Source: Hymenopellis radicata
Taxonomy: Eukaryota > Basidiomycota > Agaricomycetes > Agaricales > Physalacriaceae
Direction of reading: 5' to 3'
Assembly: GCA_015501595.1 (NCBI GenBank)
Contig: JADNRX010000161.1
Location: 53,465-117,464 of the forward strand
Length of the DNA stretch: 64,000 bases
Made by a program: the position numbers and the translations under genes
Notes under the pieces: generated by a model
The model's database searches: none
What the model saw: only the letters and a program-made list of their open reading frames with translations
Told to the model about the DNA's origin: nothing
In this document: in pieces, positions 21,428 to 33,678 of the stretch
How positions within the stretch are numbered: the first letter of the stretch is position 1
How the letters are laid out: every line of letters begins with the position of its first letter

Positions 21428-23020
21428 ATGCCGCAGACTGCGTCCCAATGCACCAATTGTGGTGCTTTCACAAGACGGAGTCTCCATCACGAAGGGGAAT
21501 ACCAGAGCTCTGTGCTCCTCGAGCGGCTCCGTACCTCGAATTTTCCAGCGACGGACGAGGAGATCGCGCACATTCGACACACCATCTTATCCACTGTCTC
21601 CGATGACATATCATCCCTTGATTCCAAAGTCGCATCCCTTCACGAAGTCATCAGGTCGATGGAGGAAGAGCGAGAGAGGTTGCTAAACGTCCGGAAGAGG
21701 TACAGCAACCTCATTTCCTTGCATCGCACTCTCCCCTCGGAAATCTGGTCCAAAATATTCATGTACACGCTTTATCGCGCCCCTGATGCCAACGCACTCG
21801 ACGCGTCTGGGTCTATATGGCAGCTCAGCCACGTCTGCCAGAGATGGCGAAACATCGCTTTGTCCCTTCTTTCATTCTGGTCGACTATGGATATTTATTT
21901 TCCGAAAGCGGCGCAGCGGGAAGCAGACGTGCAGCGCCTGGAGACGGTTCTTCAGCGTTCCGGCCAAGGATTGTTGAACGTATCTTTAAGCGACGACACA
22001 TCACATAGATATAACCCTAGTCCATCTATTCGGAAGCGCATGCTCGACATTATCCTCGCAGAATCGTGCCGGTGGCACAAAGTACGTCTACCCTATAGCC
22101 GAGAGTGTTTCAGTATGCTCTATGCGCCACTTCATACTCGGCTTCCTCGCCTTGAGTCGGTGCACCTTTATTGCGTCCCTCAGCTAGAACCGGGGGAACA
22201 ATCAGTGGCGTCTATCTTCAAAGGCTGTCCTCGTCTTACGAAAGTAACTCTTGGTGCAGGAAGTATGCTGTCCGTTGAATTTCCGTGGGATCGAATCAAG
22301 GACCTAGACCTTTCTTATCTGGAATTCGGTAGTGACGAGGATGATCGCAGATGCATGCGTTTAATTGAACAATGTCCATCGCTTGAGACCCTCTCTCTAC
22401 CTTACTGGTATCTGGGAGACGACGAGGACGAAACGCCGTACATGCCGATCACCTGCTCGAATATACGCAAGCTCGATGCCACGTCGGTGTCCGTCATCAA
22501 TGCTCTCACGCTTCCTCGTCTCCGGGAGGCCTCCCTTCATCCTGACCCTACCGACACTCACGACAACATCCTGCATTCATTTAAAGAGTTACTCATTCGT
22601 TCCAGTCGTTTGAGCGCCCTCACAAGACTTTCGCTTGCCGGGGTGCCACTTGCTCCCTTACTGTCAACCGACAGTGATAGCGTCCTCTCTATCCTTTCCC
22701 AGACACATAGTCTCACCTTCCTCGACCTGGCTGTATCCATGCGGCAATTCAACGGTGATCCAGCTGTCCACGACCAGGATCAAATAGTGGCGCTTGTGAA
22801 CTGCTTGCAGGTCACTGTTTCGACCCAAACTGTCACATTCCTCCCCTCCCTTTCGTCTCTCTACCTTCGGGTGTATAATCGCCCTGACCCATTGACTCTA
22901 CGGTATTTTGGGCCTGTTAGCAGTTTTGCTTCTATGCTCAAGTCCCGTTGGGAAGGTGATGCTATGGTTGGACTAGCAAGGCTTAGGACATGCCACTTTG
23001 CTGTGGAGCACGGCATCTGA
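21428..23020 (+). CDS. F-box/LRR-type protein, intact single exon
   Basis: A 530-residue uninterrupted frame of the large Agaricomycete F-box-like family, which are presumed substrate adaptors of SCF ubiquitin ligases. It opens with a CxxC motif (CTNCGAF), then a coiled coil (DSKVASLHEVIRSMEEERER) and the F-box core LPSEIWSKIFMYTL. WQLSHVCQRWRNIALS follows, the hallmark of this family. About 350 residues of irregular leucine-rich repeats come after that (LTKVTLGAG, IKDLDLSYLEF, LETLSLPYWYL, LTFLDLAV). The same layout is seen in the broken genes at 27.0-28.7 kb and 29.9-31.2 kb. Confidence 0.85.
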   Translation: MPQTASQCTNCGAFTRRSLHHEGEYQSSVLLERLRTSNFPATDEEIAHIRHTILSTVSDDISSLDSKVASLHEVIRSMEEERERLLNVRKRYSNLISLHRTLPSEIWSKIFMYTLYRAPDANALDASGSIWQLSHVCQRWRNIALSLLSFWSTMDIYFPKAAQREADVQRLETVLQRSGQGLLNVSLSDDTSHRYNPSPSIRKRMLDIILAESCRWHKVRLPYSRECFSMLYAPLHTRLPRLESVHLYCVPQLEPGEQSVASIFKGCPRLTKVTLGAGSMLSVEFPWDRIKDLDLSYLEFGSDEDDRRCMRLIEQCPSLETLSLPYWYLGDDEDETPYMPITCSNIRKLDATSVSVINALTLPRLREASLHPDPTDTHDNILHSFKELLIRSSRLSALTRLSLAGVPLAPLLSTDSDSVLSILSQTHSLTFLDLAVSMRQFNGDPAVHDQDQIVALVNCLQVTVSTQTVTFLPSLSSLYLRVYNRPDPLTLRYFGPVSSFASMLKSRWEGDAMVGLARLRTCHFAVEHGI

Positions 23021-24814
23021 AGCAGAGCATATATCGGGATTATGCGAGTTTCGTCCCACTGCATATTTTCAACGAGGCGGAAAGGCTTTATCTTTAATGG
23101 ACTGATTGACAATGGGATGGATCTCGCTATACGGGTCACGTCAGATTTGACTGAAAATGTTGAAGGCAATAACGTGGTTTTCGCAGTTCCCAGTTGAATT
23201 GTGCGTTTCGGGAACCTAACTCCGCTCATTCAAGGTAGAGATTTTCATAATAGTGGATGACTTTTTCTGAATCCGTATATGACACTGGGAGTAGTATTCC
23301 CACGTCTTTAATTGGGGATTTTGGCCGTCTTGGACATGCAAGGGCAACGGGGACCTGTTCCTTCTCCACTATCTTGTTGTAATGTTTACGATATTATGAA
23401 GGATGCCGCGTTCGTTTTGCTACAAAGCGACTGCAGTTCTAGTCCAGAGATTAACAAGCCTCATGTCAAGGTGGTCTGGTTCGGCCGGTACGCCAATTTG
23501 AAGTCTTTCTACTCTTCGACGTATAAGCTAGAACGACTTTGAATACAGAGTTACAGAGGATACGTGAATTGTTGAGAACCCACTTGACGCTGGGCCACGT
23601 GCTATCCCTTTCTGACTTTCGACCATCATGTTCGAAACCGCTTTCTGACGCGTTCGGCGCCGAACGCACCTCGAACTCCTTGCATCTGTAAACCAATTTA
23701 GCTCGATGTATGTGGTCCATTAGCCTGTACGCGTACATTTCTAATACTAGCTTCAGACACGTCGCTTGCTCTTCGCCATCCCGTAGGGTATGCCCAGGTG
23801 TGTTGTTCGCGTTCCCCCCTTGCCTTATGAAACTGACTGGATGCAGTGTTATCTCTTTTATTGTATTGTCTACCCCCCATCTACGCAAACCGTCTCGCAG
23901 TCGGGGATAGTCTGTAATCTCCATCTTCACGAAGCTGGCGTACTCGTCCTCTGCCATCCACGCTTCCTTCAACCGCCTTGTTCATCTTCAGGGATCTCTA
24001 CGCGCGGTCGAGCCTCGGTTTCACATCGAACGCGTCTTCTCTGTTAAGGCGGCTAGGATGACCTGGTAGGTTTTCCGTCCAGTCGAAGACTTAGTCAGGG
24101 GAACTCGAACATCATCCAATCTTCTTCGACAGTCAGTCTAGTGTCTCCTTCCTTCCAATACCACTTTGTTAACATCAGATTCAGTCCCTACATCGTAGAA
24201 CACGCTCGCCTGCTCGACATGGCTCAGGTCCAGAAAAACGTCGCGCTCCCAGCCCCCTCGACATCGAGACACCAAACACCCCTCTCGTTCCCCGTATCGC
24301 CACTGCTGCTTTGGTCAGCTGCTTCAGACCAAGGGTATACGGCGCTTGATGGATGGACGGCGTCACTACCGGACCAGGCCTCGATATGGCCGACGCCAAC
24401 AGTGGGGACCGTATGGATAGATTAAATGCCTGCATAGCTGTATGTGTACGGCCGACGACGATCCAATGGACGAGGACGAGTCCACTGTGCAATGCGACTA
24501 ATGGAGTTATCATACACAATATTCAAAGGCGACTAGGACACAGAAACAAAATTGAAACAGCAAAGCAAGGTGACGTATAGATCTCGGATCTTCCGTGCTG
24601 CTGATGGTATGCCCTCTTCCTTCGTCTGGGATGCTTTGTTTCTGAACGACTTCTCCGGTTCAGGTTCCGCCGGCTCGATCGTTGAATGAGCGGGCTACTG
24701 AGACTTGATCATGTCTCTCAATGTCGTTCTAGAGGCTGTGCACAGGTGACCCCTTTAGAAAAGTTTTGTTTATAAGGGACACCCTCGACTGATCCCTCCG
24801 ACTTCATCACTACC
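23021..24814. other. 1.8 kb without a supportable gene
   Basis: A minus-strand frame from about 23972 (MKEAWMAEDEYASFVKMEIT, DYPRLRDGLRRWGVDNTIKE) looks compositionally protein-like and could be an exon. The downstream sequence does not continue it in any phase I can follow. The plus-strand frame near 24220 (MAQVQKNVALPAPSTSRHQ) is also unassigned. There is no repeat or TE motif. Confidence 0.35.
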
Positions 24815-25822
24815 ATGGCATTTACCACCATTCGGAACTTTATAAGCAAGATCACCCGTCGTCGGCGCGCATTCGTGTTTTTACCGCAAGAGATCTTGGA
24901 CCTTATCATTTCCTCTCTCCGCGATGATAAAGCCTCCCTCTTATCGTGTGCATTGGTTCATCCCACTTGGACTGGCATCGGCCGGTATCATCTCCGACAT
25001 CATACTCTTGTCGTCTCCTCTCCATCCCGTGGTACGGAGCTCACGGAGCTCCTGCGTTTACCGCATGAGACGCTTTCCCCGTCCATCACCAGCATTATGC
25101 TCGTCGGCTCCGTACCTTACAATGGCATTTCCAGGAACTTCACATCTCCCAGTGTGACATCCTACAGCGAACTGCTGCGTGTCCTTAAAGCCAAGGGAAT
25201 TGTGCTTCGCTCAGGCGCCGTTGAGGAAGAGTCAACTCTCATCCGAGTCCTGGAGCATTATTTCCCAGATCTTACCAACCTCAAAGTTCGTGCATCCTAT
25301 CTGGATATTACGAGCTGTATGCGCGTGCTTTCTGGCACTTTTCCGCGGCTCGCCGAGCTCACTATTGAGCTTGATTCGGTTGGATTGGATGTATCGGACG
25401 TAGCGCTGCTATTTGGGTTGCGACATCTGCGACTGGCCAAGCCGTGTCTACGCACCCTGCGCGTGGTCGGGTGGAATAATGAGCTTGTGCGCTGGTTGGG
25501 GGACAACATCGTGGGGACACTAGAGTGCTTGGAGCTGAAGAGCTTCGCCAGCGCGCAGTCGACACGGTGTCGTTTTGGGGAGGGGATTACGTTAATTCAA
25601 AGGAATAAGAACCCATTGAGAGACCTCAGGCTGACGTTTAGGAAGTGCGATGGTTAGTGCTTCTCTTGTTTCCTTCTCGCAGCAATGTGCTCACATTTTG
25701 TGTGTTTAGTGGGATTTGATTTATCGGGTTTGCGCTTGAAGAACCTCGAAGTTGCGAGTACGATGTGTCAAGCAGAGTTGGCGGCGAATGGGTGGAGGTT
25801 CCCAAGGTTGAAGCGGGTATAA
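24815..25822 (+). CDS. Small F-box protein
   Basis: Two exons (24815-25652, 25710-25822) join in phase to 316 residues. The N-terminus is basic, then an F-box-like core FLPQEILDLIISSLRDDKAS with LLSCALVHPTWTGIGRYHLR, followed by weak LRR-like segments (LRVLKAKGIVL, LRHLRLAKPCLRTLRVVGW, LRDLRLTFRKCD). The conserved tail is LSGLRLKNLEVAS. It is probably an SCF adaptor, with no known target. A degenerate 3' copy lies at 17235-17660. Confidence 0.75.
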
Positions 25823-26297
25823 GGAGTACTACTGTTTTTTGAGGGTGTGAGTCTGCAGATGCTTTACTGTAATCGGACCCCTTTTCAAGTTTTTCTGTTC
25901 GTCACTTTCAATCAAGTTGCATTATACTCTGCTTTCAGAGATTGTGTGAAATTTCCACTCTCAGTGATGACAAGGAAACAGACGCGCCAGGTCTTTTGGT
26001 AAGTGACCTTGACCGCACAGCATCCGTGGCGTCCTTGGGTCCAGACGTGTTCTGGAAAATCTGACAATGAAATGCGATGTGCTGAGGGAGCGTTGGATGG
26101 GGGTTGTCTTTCTTCCACTTGCAGTCGGCGGACTAGACAACGAAACGTACATTATAGTGGGGATCTATGAACGAGCACCTACGGTGCAAATCTCAACGAT
26201 AGGGAGCTCTTAACGAGTGACAATCCTTCCTAGCTTGTTTCTTCTGCCCACAGAGGTGACATGAAGTGCATAAAAGGAGCCGACACGTCAAAACTTA
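25823..26297. other. Intergenic, 5' flank of TIR element
   Basis: The first 50 bp are 3' flank shared with the 17.6 kb relic (GAGGGTGTGAGTCTGCA). The rest shows nothing recognisable. Confidence 0.4.
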
Positions 26298-26894
26298 GCT
26301 AGGTAACCTAGCCTCCTTTAGAACATCGATGTAGGAGGCTAGGTAAAGCTCGTCAAAAATTTGGCGTGAACATTTTCGTCACGCCGGGTCACAGCGGTCC
26401 GATATGATGGACTACCGTATATAGTAATTAATTCTTGCCTTCAGCCTTAGTCGTACTCGCGCGTACATATTAAACGGGTACTCCTAGTTCCTGAGGCCGA
26501 TTTCGATTACAGTCAACAAATGCATCGTTTTCTACCCCTCATGCGTGAGAAACACCTCTGGAAAACACGTCAACTCAGTCAAGTGTGGATCTCGTCGATG
26601 AACACATATTTGACAGACGGATTTCGATCAAAGAAAGAGAAATGGGTGTGGACATGAGAGTTAAGCGAGTTATAATGGTTTATAACAATGATTTGAGGCC
26701 GACTACGGCCATGAAGCGATGCGGAGAGATAGAGGGAAAGCAAAAGGACCATATATGGTATATAGGAAGTCGGACCGTCCTGATCCGACCCGCCAAACAT
26801 GTACAAAAGATGTTCACGCCAAATTTTCGACGAGCTTTACCTAGCCTCCTACATCGCGCTTGCTCATGTTCTAAAGGAGGCTAGGTTACCTAGC
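26298..26894. mobile_element. 597-bp element with long terminal inverted repeats, TA duplication
   Basis: The ends are near-exact inverted repeats of about 76-85 bp (26298-26373 and 26810-26894), beginning GCTAGGTAACCTAGC, with a 10-base length difference. A weaker inverted match continues about 60 bp further in. TA flanks both sides (26296-26297, 26895-26896). Each arm itself contains an inner palindrome (GCTAGGTAACCTAGC) and the pair CCTCCTTTAGAACAT / ATGTAGGAGG, so each end can fold as a branched hairpin. No transposase is encoded. It is a foldback-like or Tc1/mariner-derived non-autonomous element. Confidence 0.75.
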
Positions 26895-27055
26895 TAGTCA
26901 AAACTGTCGCTACTTCTTATTCCGCTCTTGAGTGTTTCTCTGTTCTTTTGATCATCGGACATCTCCTTCGACTGGGCAACGAAACACGAGTTCTACCGAA
27001 TCCAATATAGCGGCCCATGAGCTTACGCTCTCCGAATTCTTCCATTTCCCCGGTA

Positions 27056-28663
27056 CTACAAGTTTTTGCAGAGCGGAACAAGGGCTCTGGGAGAAATATC
27101 AATAGGCGGACCGCGTGTAAGGATGGAGTCGAAATTTACCTGAAGGGCTGAACGCACAGCAGACCGCGAGTTGACAATGTTTAGTATCAAACCATTGACA
27201 TACTCGGTGTCGTTCTCAAAACGACATCCATGGAGATCGAGGGTACGCAGGCAAGGCAAGCGCACCACGTCCTCTTCAGCTCCGCCCACAACAAGACCAA
27301 GCAGGAAATCTCCGGATACCTTGCGGTCCTCCAACTGGAATTCCTCAACACCTGTCATCAGATTCAGAAAGTTCAGCAACGTCTTCGTGCCACCCATATA
27401 ATCGACCTGGATGTAGTAGTCATCAACTGGGTCCGGCATCCGAAGCATGCAACCTTCAATGCGCAGAGTGGTAATCTGATGAAAATCGGGATGCGAATCG
27501 AGGTCCTCGAAACAAATGTAATGGTGGAAGGCAATCGAGAGGTCGCGAATGCGTGGGAGCCTCAAAAAAGAGAGGAACAGTGCAACAGTCCCTGCGTTAC
27601 CACCACGGCCATATTCGATTAGATCGATACGCTTCAGTGCTGGAAGAGTGATTCTATCGGCCGGCTCGAGCTCGAAATCAATTAGCCCAAGCTGCAACGT
27701 TAGGTCCTCTAGGTTGATCAAGCGTTGAAGCAGTGAACACATCGGAAGCACTAGCACGAACGTATAACATGACATATGCGTCAACTGGTGGCACGGAAAC
27801 GACTCCAACATTTCGGATAGTAACTGTTCTGCATGAGGCGAGTCATAGAGGGTGAGAGTCTTCAGACATGGGACATCATTGAAAGCGTCCACGATGGTAT
27901 CAGTGTTTCCAGTGGTATTTGGTAGCGGATGCCCAATTCCCGCAACAAGGGAAATGAACATCCGGAAAACAGCTGCAAGGACCATGTTGGAAGGCCACAT
28001 GTCAAAGTTCTCCAGCGCTTTGTGCTGGTCTCCAGGAAGCTGGTCAGAGGATGGTCTGAAATACCCTCCGTCCCGCTAAAGACATGCATGGAGACGTCCA
28101 GATTACCGGACCGCTCGAAAAGCAAGATGCCCTTGAATACACATTGCTTCTGGGAGAGGTCCTTGTATCTTCGGAAGTCAAGATAGATCGTAGACCAAAG
28201 GCGAGGTGTGGATAGTGTGATTTCTCGCCATCGCCGGCAAACGTGGGACAGATTCCAAGGATGGTTTTGGGGCAGAGCGTGTCGAAGTCTTGGCCATATT
28301 CAAAGGAGTCAATGTCACCCTCGTCCATCAACGGGGTACAGCAGAGGAAAATCTCTGAGAGGATATCGTGGGGAGGGAGCGAATCGGATGAAGGACTATT
28401 TTGACTGTAGTGAGGGTGCCAAACGCTGTCCGGTGCAGATCTTGGAGTGAAGAAAGCCTCTCCTGGGCTTTCTTCATCTGCTCTTGTAGAGAGTCTACAA
28501 GTTCGGATGATTCCTTTACTATCTGACGCATGGCGTCGACTTCAGCATCATGTGGGGGCGTATTCACGGAGAGCAACTCCGAGACGCGAGAAGAAAGCGG
28601 CACGATAGGCGACGGGTCATGTTGACTGAGTATTCCGCATGTGGGGCAAGCCGTTTGGGACAT
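27056..28663 (-). pseudogene. F-box/LRR gene with several frameshifts
   Basis: This has the same architecture as the 21.4 kb gene. It opens MSQTACPTCGILSQHDPS (CxxC), then a coiled coil (SSELVDSLQEQMKKAQERLS), the F-box LPHDILSEIFLCC and LSHVCRRWREITLSTPRLW. LRR-like segments follow, ending in LRTLDLHGCRFEN. The frame shifts at about 28365 (one C missing in a C run inside the F-box), about 28265 and about 27930. Sequence between the shifts is well conserved, so decay is recent or the indels are artefacts. Confidence 0.7.
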
Positions 28664-29441
28664 TTCTGAAGAAAAGAGGGCGCACGTCCTGAGCGACGGA
28701 GAACAACGTATTCGAATGTGCTTACTGGAACGGCGTTGACGCGTAGCGAAAGGTTTACGAGGCGCTCCGGTACCGACAAATGCGCGTCTAGAAGCAAGAT
28801 ATGCGCAGAAGAAAGTTGCAAGTCGGGCGGTGATCGAAGTCCTGGAAAGAGCTTAAGAGAGTCACGTGCCGCCAGTCTTACAGACTTACACGTCAATCGC
28901 CGACTGCGTGGATATATTGTTCTTCTTGGACGCTTAAGCTCTTAAGCGTCGTACTGCTCCATGCGACTACCAAGGGCTGAATCTGACTCCCATTCGCTAC
29001 GTCTCTAAACATCATGCTGAAGTCCTCCAGCGCATGTCAACGGAAGACTAATTGCGTTGATACAGAAACATCAGTCAACCTCTGAGTGCCGCTGGAAGGC
29101 TTTTTTTGGGTGAAGTTGAAGTGTTCATCGATGGAGACTAACGGGTGACAGGGGGCGAACAAAGTGCAAATTGAAAGCTAATTTCACTTATGTGGCGTCA
29201 AGATAATAACATGCATCCTCCTTACTCTAAAGGACCAATATAACCAATGAATCCTGCAACCATTGCCCGGCGAGCTGCCCGCCCAGGTGGCGCCACACCC
29301 CCGTGTCCGAGGATGTATGATCGAAGGTTGTAGGATGACATGGCTCGTAGATCGCCCACGTTGAGGATCGGAGGAAGAGCAGCACGCCAAGGCTGCAAAG
29401 GAAGGTCAGGGAGGTAAATGCTAGGGATTAGAGAGTGCACA
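28664..29441. other. Intergenic
   Basis: 5' flank of the broken F-box gene and spacer. I see no gene, repeat or RNA. Confidence 0.4.
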
Positions 29442-29784
29442 CTAAGCCTTCGGATGGGACACTCGCGTCCGGGAAATTGATTTCTCGAAATGGAATGGCC
29501 TCTCCTGACTCTCGAAGCTGATTGTCCCTCTACGTGGCTGCGTGAGTTTTGATCAGATTGTACGCATAGTAAGCTTACTCTATCGGCCTCCCGTGCGAAG
29601 TTACGAATTACTGCTTGTTTCTCCGCTAACTGTCGAGGCGTTGCACGTATGGGAGCTACAAGGAGATATAAGCAGAACAAACAGACAGAGAGTAGTACAT
29701 ACATAGAGGTTCAGCTGGTTGATGTTCAGCTGGTGTGGCAGCAGCAGCAGCACCGGATGCAGGAGCGGGAAGTTGATAGATCAT
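29442..29784 (-). CDS. Hypothetical 84-residue protein, three exons
   Basis: A possible small gene with phase-consistent GT-AG introns: exons 29784-29703, 29655-29579 and 29537-29442 (85 codons with stop). The product begins MIYQLPAPASGAAAAATPAE and then has a charged helix-like segment ATPRQLAEKQAVIRNFAREA. There is no signal peptide and no recognised family. The support is only intron logic and codon appearance. Confidence 0.3.
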
Positions 29785-29990
29785 AGGAGTAAATAACTAA
29801 ACCGGGGCAGCGGCAAGAGTTCAAGTGGTGGAGCCGAAGGCTTGAACTAGTGACCAGAAAGTTAGTTAAGTGACTTGTTAGAATGGAATACGAGGAGCAC
29901 TATATAAGTACAACAGAAGTCTACATGACAGTCTGAGTGTGATCATCACTGTGGCGGTCCGGAATCCAACAAGACTCATCGGAACCGGCG
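29785..29990. other. Short spacer
   Basis: 5' flank of the hypothetical gene. A CAG-trinucleotide run lies just inside that gene at about 29740. Confidence 0.3.
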
Positions 29991-31140
29991 TCATCGGAGC
30001 CGACGAGTCAAGCGGCCTTTTTGATCTGCGACTCGGGGCGCCTGCAGAATAAGACTGAAGTGGCTTGTCACCGGCGGCGCCGGCACATATTCATGCAAAT
30101 CCAGAACACGAAGAGAGGGAAAGAGTAGGGGGGTCTTCAATCTGAGTCGAGTCGGCACGAGGAGCGTGTAGAAACGCGGTGGAAACGGCGTTGTCCTTTT
30201 AGCGAGAACCTGTACGCAGGTCATGAGGCGGAGAAATTTGAGGAACAAATCAGAGTCGCTACCTCTTCAGAAGAATCGGCCTTAACGCTAATGTTTCAAG
30301 ATTGACGGCTTGTTCAACGATAGAACGAAACGGGGGGATCAAGCGACCTTGCGTAGCAGGTGTTCGTCACCTTGTCTCAAGGCAATTGAGCCGAGACTGC
30401 AATAGTACGAGTCGGGCGCGCCACACGAGTAGTAATAATTGATAGCCCTTAAGTTCGGTGTCGACTCCCAACTCCTGTAGCATGGGAAATGCAAGACCTG
30501 AAAAGGCCTGTAATGACGCCGTTGGGATGCGCCAATTGAAAGCTCTCCACCGGGACGTGGTTGTTTGTAGTAAACTGGTCAAAGGATGACCGAGGATACC
30601 GTGCGAGTCGCTGCTCAGATTCACGGAAAGAAGCACAGTGGCAGTACCAAGGCGCCCATGAACAGAGATCGTTCATGAGACACGCAGGCTTCGTATGTTT
30701 CGAAGTCGAGATAGATGGTCGACCAGAGACAAGGAAGAGACAAGGCTATTTCCCGCCCCTGTGGGAGACGTCCGATAGATTCGAAGGATGGTTGTAAGTG
30801 CAAAGTGTGTCAAACTTCATAGCGTACGAGTGTTCAGGCGGCGAATATCTCTGCGAAAATGTCGCGGGGAAGGGAACGGAGGGGATGCATAATATTTTTG
30901 ATGTCCCGCAGTTTACCAGACTCGCGCGTGCTACGAAGGATATCAAGCCTCCTCGATCTGCTGTTTAAGGACGCCTCGTAGCATTTGGCGGTGTGTTGAC
31001 GGCCAGGAGCTCCAAAATGTGAGACGGGACAGAACGTGTCCGTTCGGTGATAGTGAGTCCGCCACATGTTGGGCAAGAGATGAGGACATCCTGAAGAGAG
31101 TATGCCAAGAACTTCTATAAGACCTGTCGCCATACTCAAA
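29991..31140 (-). pseudogene. Second broken F-box/LRR gene
   Basis: Pieces of the same F-box/LRR family are found in different frames. They are CPTCGGLTITERTRSVPSHI with LELLAVNTPPNAT (N-terminal CxxC region), HPLRSLPRDIFAEIF (F-box), LPCLWSTIYLDFETYEA and GHPLTSLLQTTTSRWRAF with AFSGLAFPMLQELG. Frames change at least three times. It resembles the gene at 27-28.7 kb more than the one at 21.4 kb (HPLTSLLQTTTSRW against HPLTSFLETSTKRW), so the two arose by local duplication. Confidence 0.65.
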
Positions 31141-31857
31141 AAAATACACGATGTCTGTCAAGATGTCTCGGTCGCACGACTGGAACTCCAAATCAGATTG
31201 TAGGAACGTACCTAGTATGGAGCTTTGAGCTTTAAGTTTGGTGCGAAAACAAAAAGAACAGCAATCCAACAGAATCCAACTTACCCGATAATCATGATGT
31301 GATAGTTTTGGTTAAACCGTGAACATGCACAAAGCACGTGGGCCTGAAATATTAGACTCCAGTTTTGATACCTATGACAGTTTTCGACGCGTTCCAAGTT
31401 CAATGAAGTCTGAAGATCTGAGGGTTTAGAATTCAAGACTGAAGTCAAAGTAGCGCGTTCATTCTGATCCTCCTTGTTTACAGAGACGGCCTGATATGTA
31501 CTTTGGCAGATCCTAGGTGGTAGTAGGTAGGAGGCTGAAGGACTCCTTTTCTGTCGTGCCGGGGTCTGCTGACAATACAGTTGTAACGGTATTCCCATCG
31601 TCAGCAGTTCACTTCGCCCCCACCTGACTGATTAATTACCAGCGCGAAAATTTGGCGGAGAGCGGTGTGAATTTCGCGCCACCCCGCCCCCTCCGTCGGT
31701 GAGCTTCGGTGTCCGTCCAAACTCCCTGCTTGATAAACCGGCGCGACGTTATTGGGCGATCAATTACCAATTACCCCATACAAGTCACGCACAGCTGACA
31801 AGGCTGCTGCTTATTACCTCGAACTCCCGTGATGCTGTTGTTTGCCTCCTTACCCCC
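31141..31857. other. Intergenic, CCP promoter side
   Basis: No supportable gene. A minus-strand open stretch (31281-31598) has no recognisable motif. The GC-rich 31620-31760 segment leads into the cytochrome c peroxidase gene. Confidence 0.4.
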
Positions 31858-33321
31858 ATGTTCAGCGCCTTTTCCAGAGCTCACGCGCCTCTGCGCCCGC
31901 TGCGCGCCGCCGCCGTCCACGCGGCGAAGCCCAGAGCTGCCTTCAGATCCTCCTTCCGTAGTTACTCTACTCCGCCACCCGCCCAGAAGTCGAATACTGG
32001 AATCTATATTGGCCTTGCTGCGGTTGTCATCGGAGGCGGAGCCTCCTACTTCCTCTGGGATGCTAGCAAGTCTGCTACCCCAAACTCTGCCTATGTTACT
32101 CTCAAGGCAAACCCAACACCAATGAAGGAGGATTACCAGAAGGTGTGTTAACTTTTTCTAGTTGTGATGACAAGTCGTTGATTATTTCTCAGGTGTACGA
32201 TAAGATTGCTGAACTGCTGGACGACGCCTCAGACGCTGGCTATGATGGTAAATTTCCACCTTCCGATATCATCAGCGTCAGTTCAGACTGGTTATAGATG
32301 GTTCTTATGGTCCCGTTCTTCTCCGGTTGGCTTGGCACTCATCGGGTACGTACGACAAGGACACCCAGACCGGAGGCAGGTAAGTACATTCTTATGCCTA
32401 GACTTCTTCCTTGATGCTGACCAAATAAAGCAACTACGCCACAATGCGGTTCGCACCCGAGTCACTTCACGGTGCCAATGCTGGATTGAATGTCGCTCGC
32501 GATCTCATGGAGAAGGTCAAAGAGCAATTCCCTTGGATCAGCTATGGGGACCTCTGGACTCTTGCTGGCGTGGCTGCCATCCAGGAGATGGGCGGCCCCA
32601 AGATCCCATGGCGCGCAGGGCGGATAGATGGTATTCAAGATCATGCTACTCCGGATGGTCGTCTCCCTGATGCCACCCAGGGCGCTGACCACCTCAGGAA
32701 TGTGAGGGCGTTACATTTGACCCTGCGACTTCTCGCTGACTGTGTGTGTGGTAGATCTTCTATCGTATGGGATTCAATGACCAGGAAATTGTCGCTCTCT
32801 CCGGTGCTCACGCTCTCGGTCGCTGTCACAGCAATCGCTCTGGATTCGAAGGCCCCTGGACTTTCTCGCCCATTACCGTGACCAATGACTACTTCAAGCT
32901 TCTCTTCGACGAGAAGTAGGCCTTTTCTGATTATCTTCCTATCAAATCCGCTAATCATAGTTCAGGTGGGTCTGGAAGAAGTGGAGTGGTCCCAAGCAAC
33001 TCGAGGACAAAAAGACCAGGAGCCTCATGATGCTGCCGTATGCATCTTTTATTCAGGAGGCATCCTTCGGACAGCTAACATGAAACTGCAGGACCGACTA
33101 CGTGCTTACTCAGGACAAGAGCTTCAAGAAGTTTGCTAAAGCTTACGCCGATGATCAGGATCTCTTCTTCAAGGAGTAAGTCTTAAAGTCCTCGCGTTCG
33201 CTTTGTCTAATGCATGCTTCGCAGTTTCTCTGCCGTTGTCGCACGTCTCTTTGAGCTGGGTGTTCCTCCTCACCAGTGGCGTTCGCAAGAGCCTTGGATC
33301 ATGAAGTCGTCCTCAGACTAG
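31858..33321 (+). CDS. CCP1: Mitochondrial cytochrome c peroxidase
   Basis: This haem peroxidase reduces hydrogen peroxide with electrons from cytochrome c in the intermembrane space. Eight exons (31858-32142, 32193-32247, 32298-32379, 32431-32701, 32755-32915, 32966-33037, 33092-33175, 33225-33321) join in phase to 368 residues. A basic mitochondrial presequence ([18 protein letters not shown]) is followed by a hydrophobic stop-transfer ([20 protein letters not shown]), as in yeast Ccp1. The distal pocket is [13 protein letters not shown] (Arg, Trp, His). The proximal His is in [12 protein letters not shown] and the radical-forming Trp is in FEGPWTF. MMLPTDYVL and [17 protein letters not shown] complete the class I fold. 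The frame is intact and the length normal. Confidence 0.95.
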
Positions 33322-33678
33322 ACCGGTTTCTCAAATTAGAGGTTTTCGGCGTAGAGGCCTAGATTAGACCGACGCGTAGATCTAGAAGTCTCGTGAGAGA
33401 GGTTATTTTTGTATATATTGCTTTATTTTTCTCGTTTATCGCTAGGTGAATGAAGGAGCAAGAACTGGTAGGTATAATTATTTGTGAAGTGCGCTGGTAC
33501 TACCGAAGAGGCTCAGACGAGGAAATAATTGGAGAAGGAGCGGGATTGTTCTTGCATGTGCCATCCGCGCAAATTCGGAAGGGAAACAGTCGAGGCAAGC
33601 TCTAGACGTACGCTTGAGCGAAAGCCTGGGACGACTAAGTAGGCTACCGCAAATGATCAAGCACTCAATGTACTCTTC
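33322..33678. other. 3' flank of CCP gene
   Basis: Probable 3' UTR and spacer. Nothing else is seen. Confidence 0.4.

Noticed and set aside
23466..23972. Minus-strand 168-residue open frame as a gene
   Set aside because: The first half looks protein-like, but no downstream exon continues it, and the plus strand reads equally well. Not supportable.
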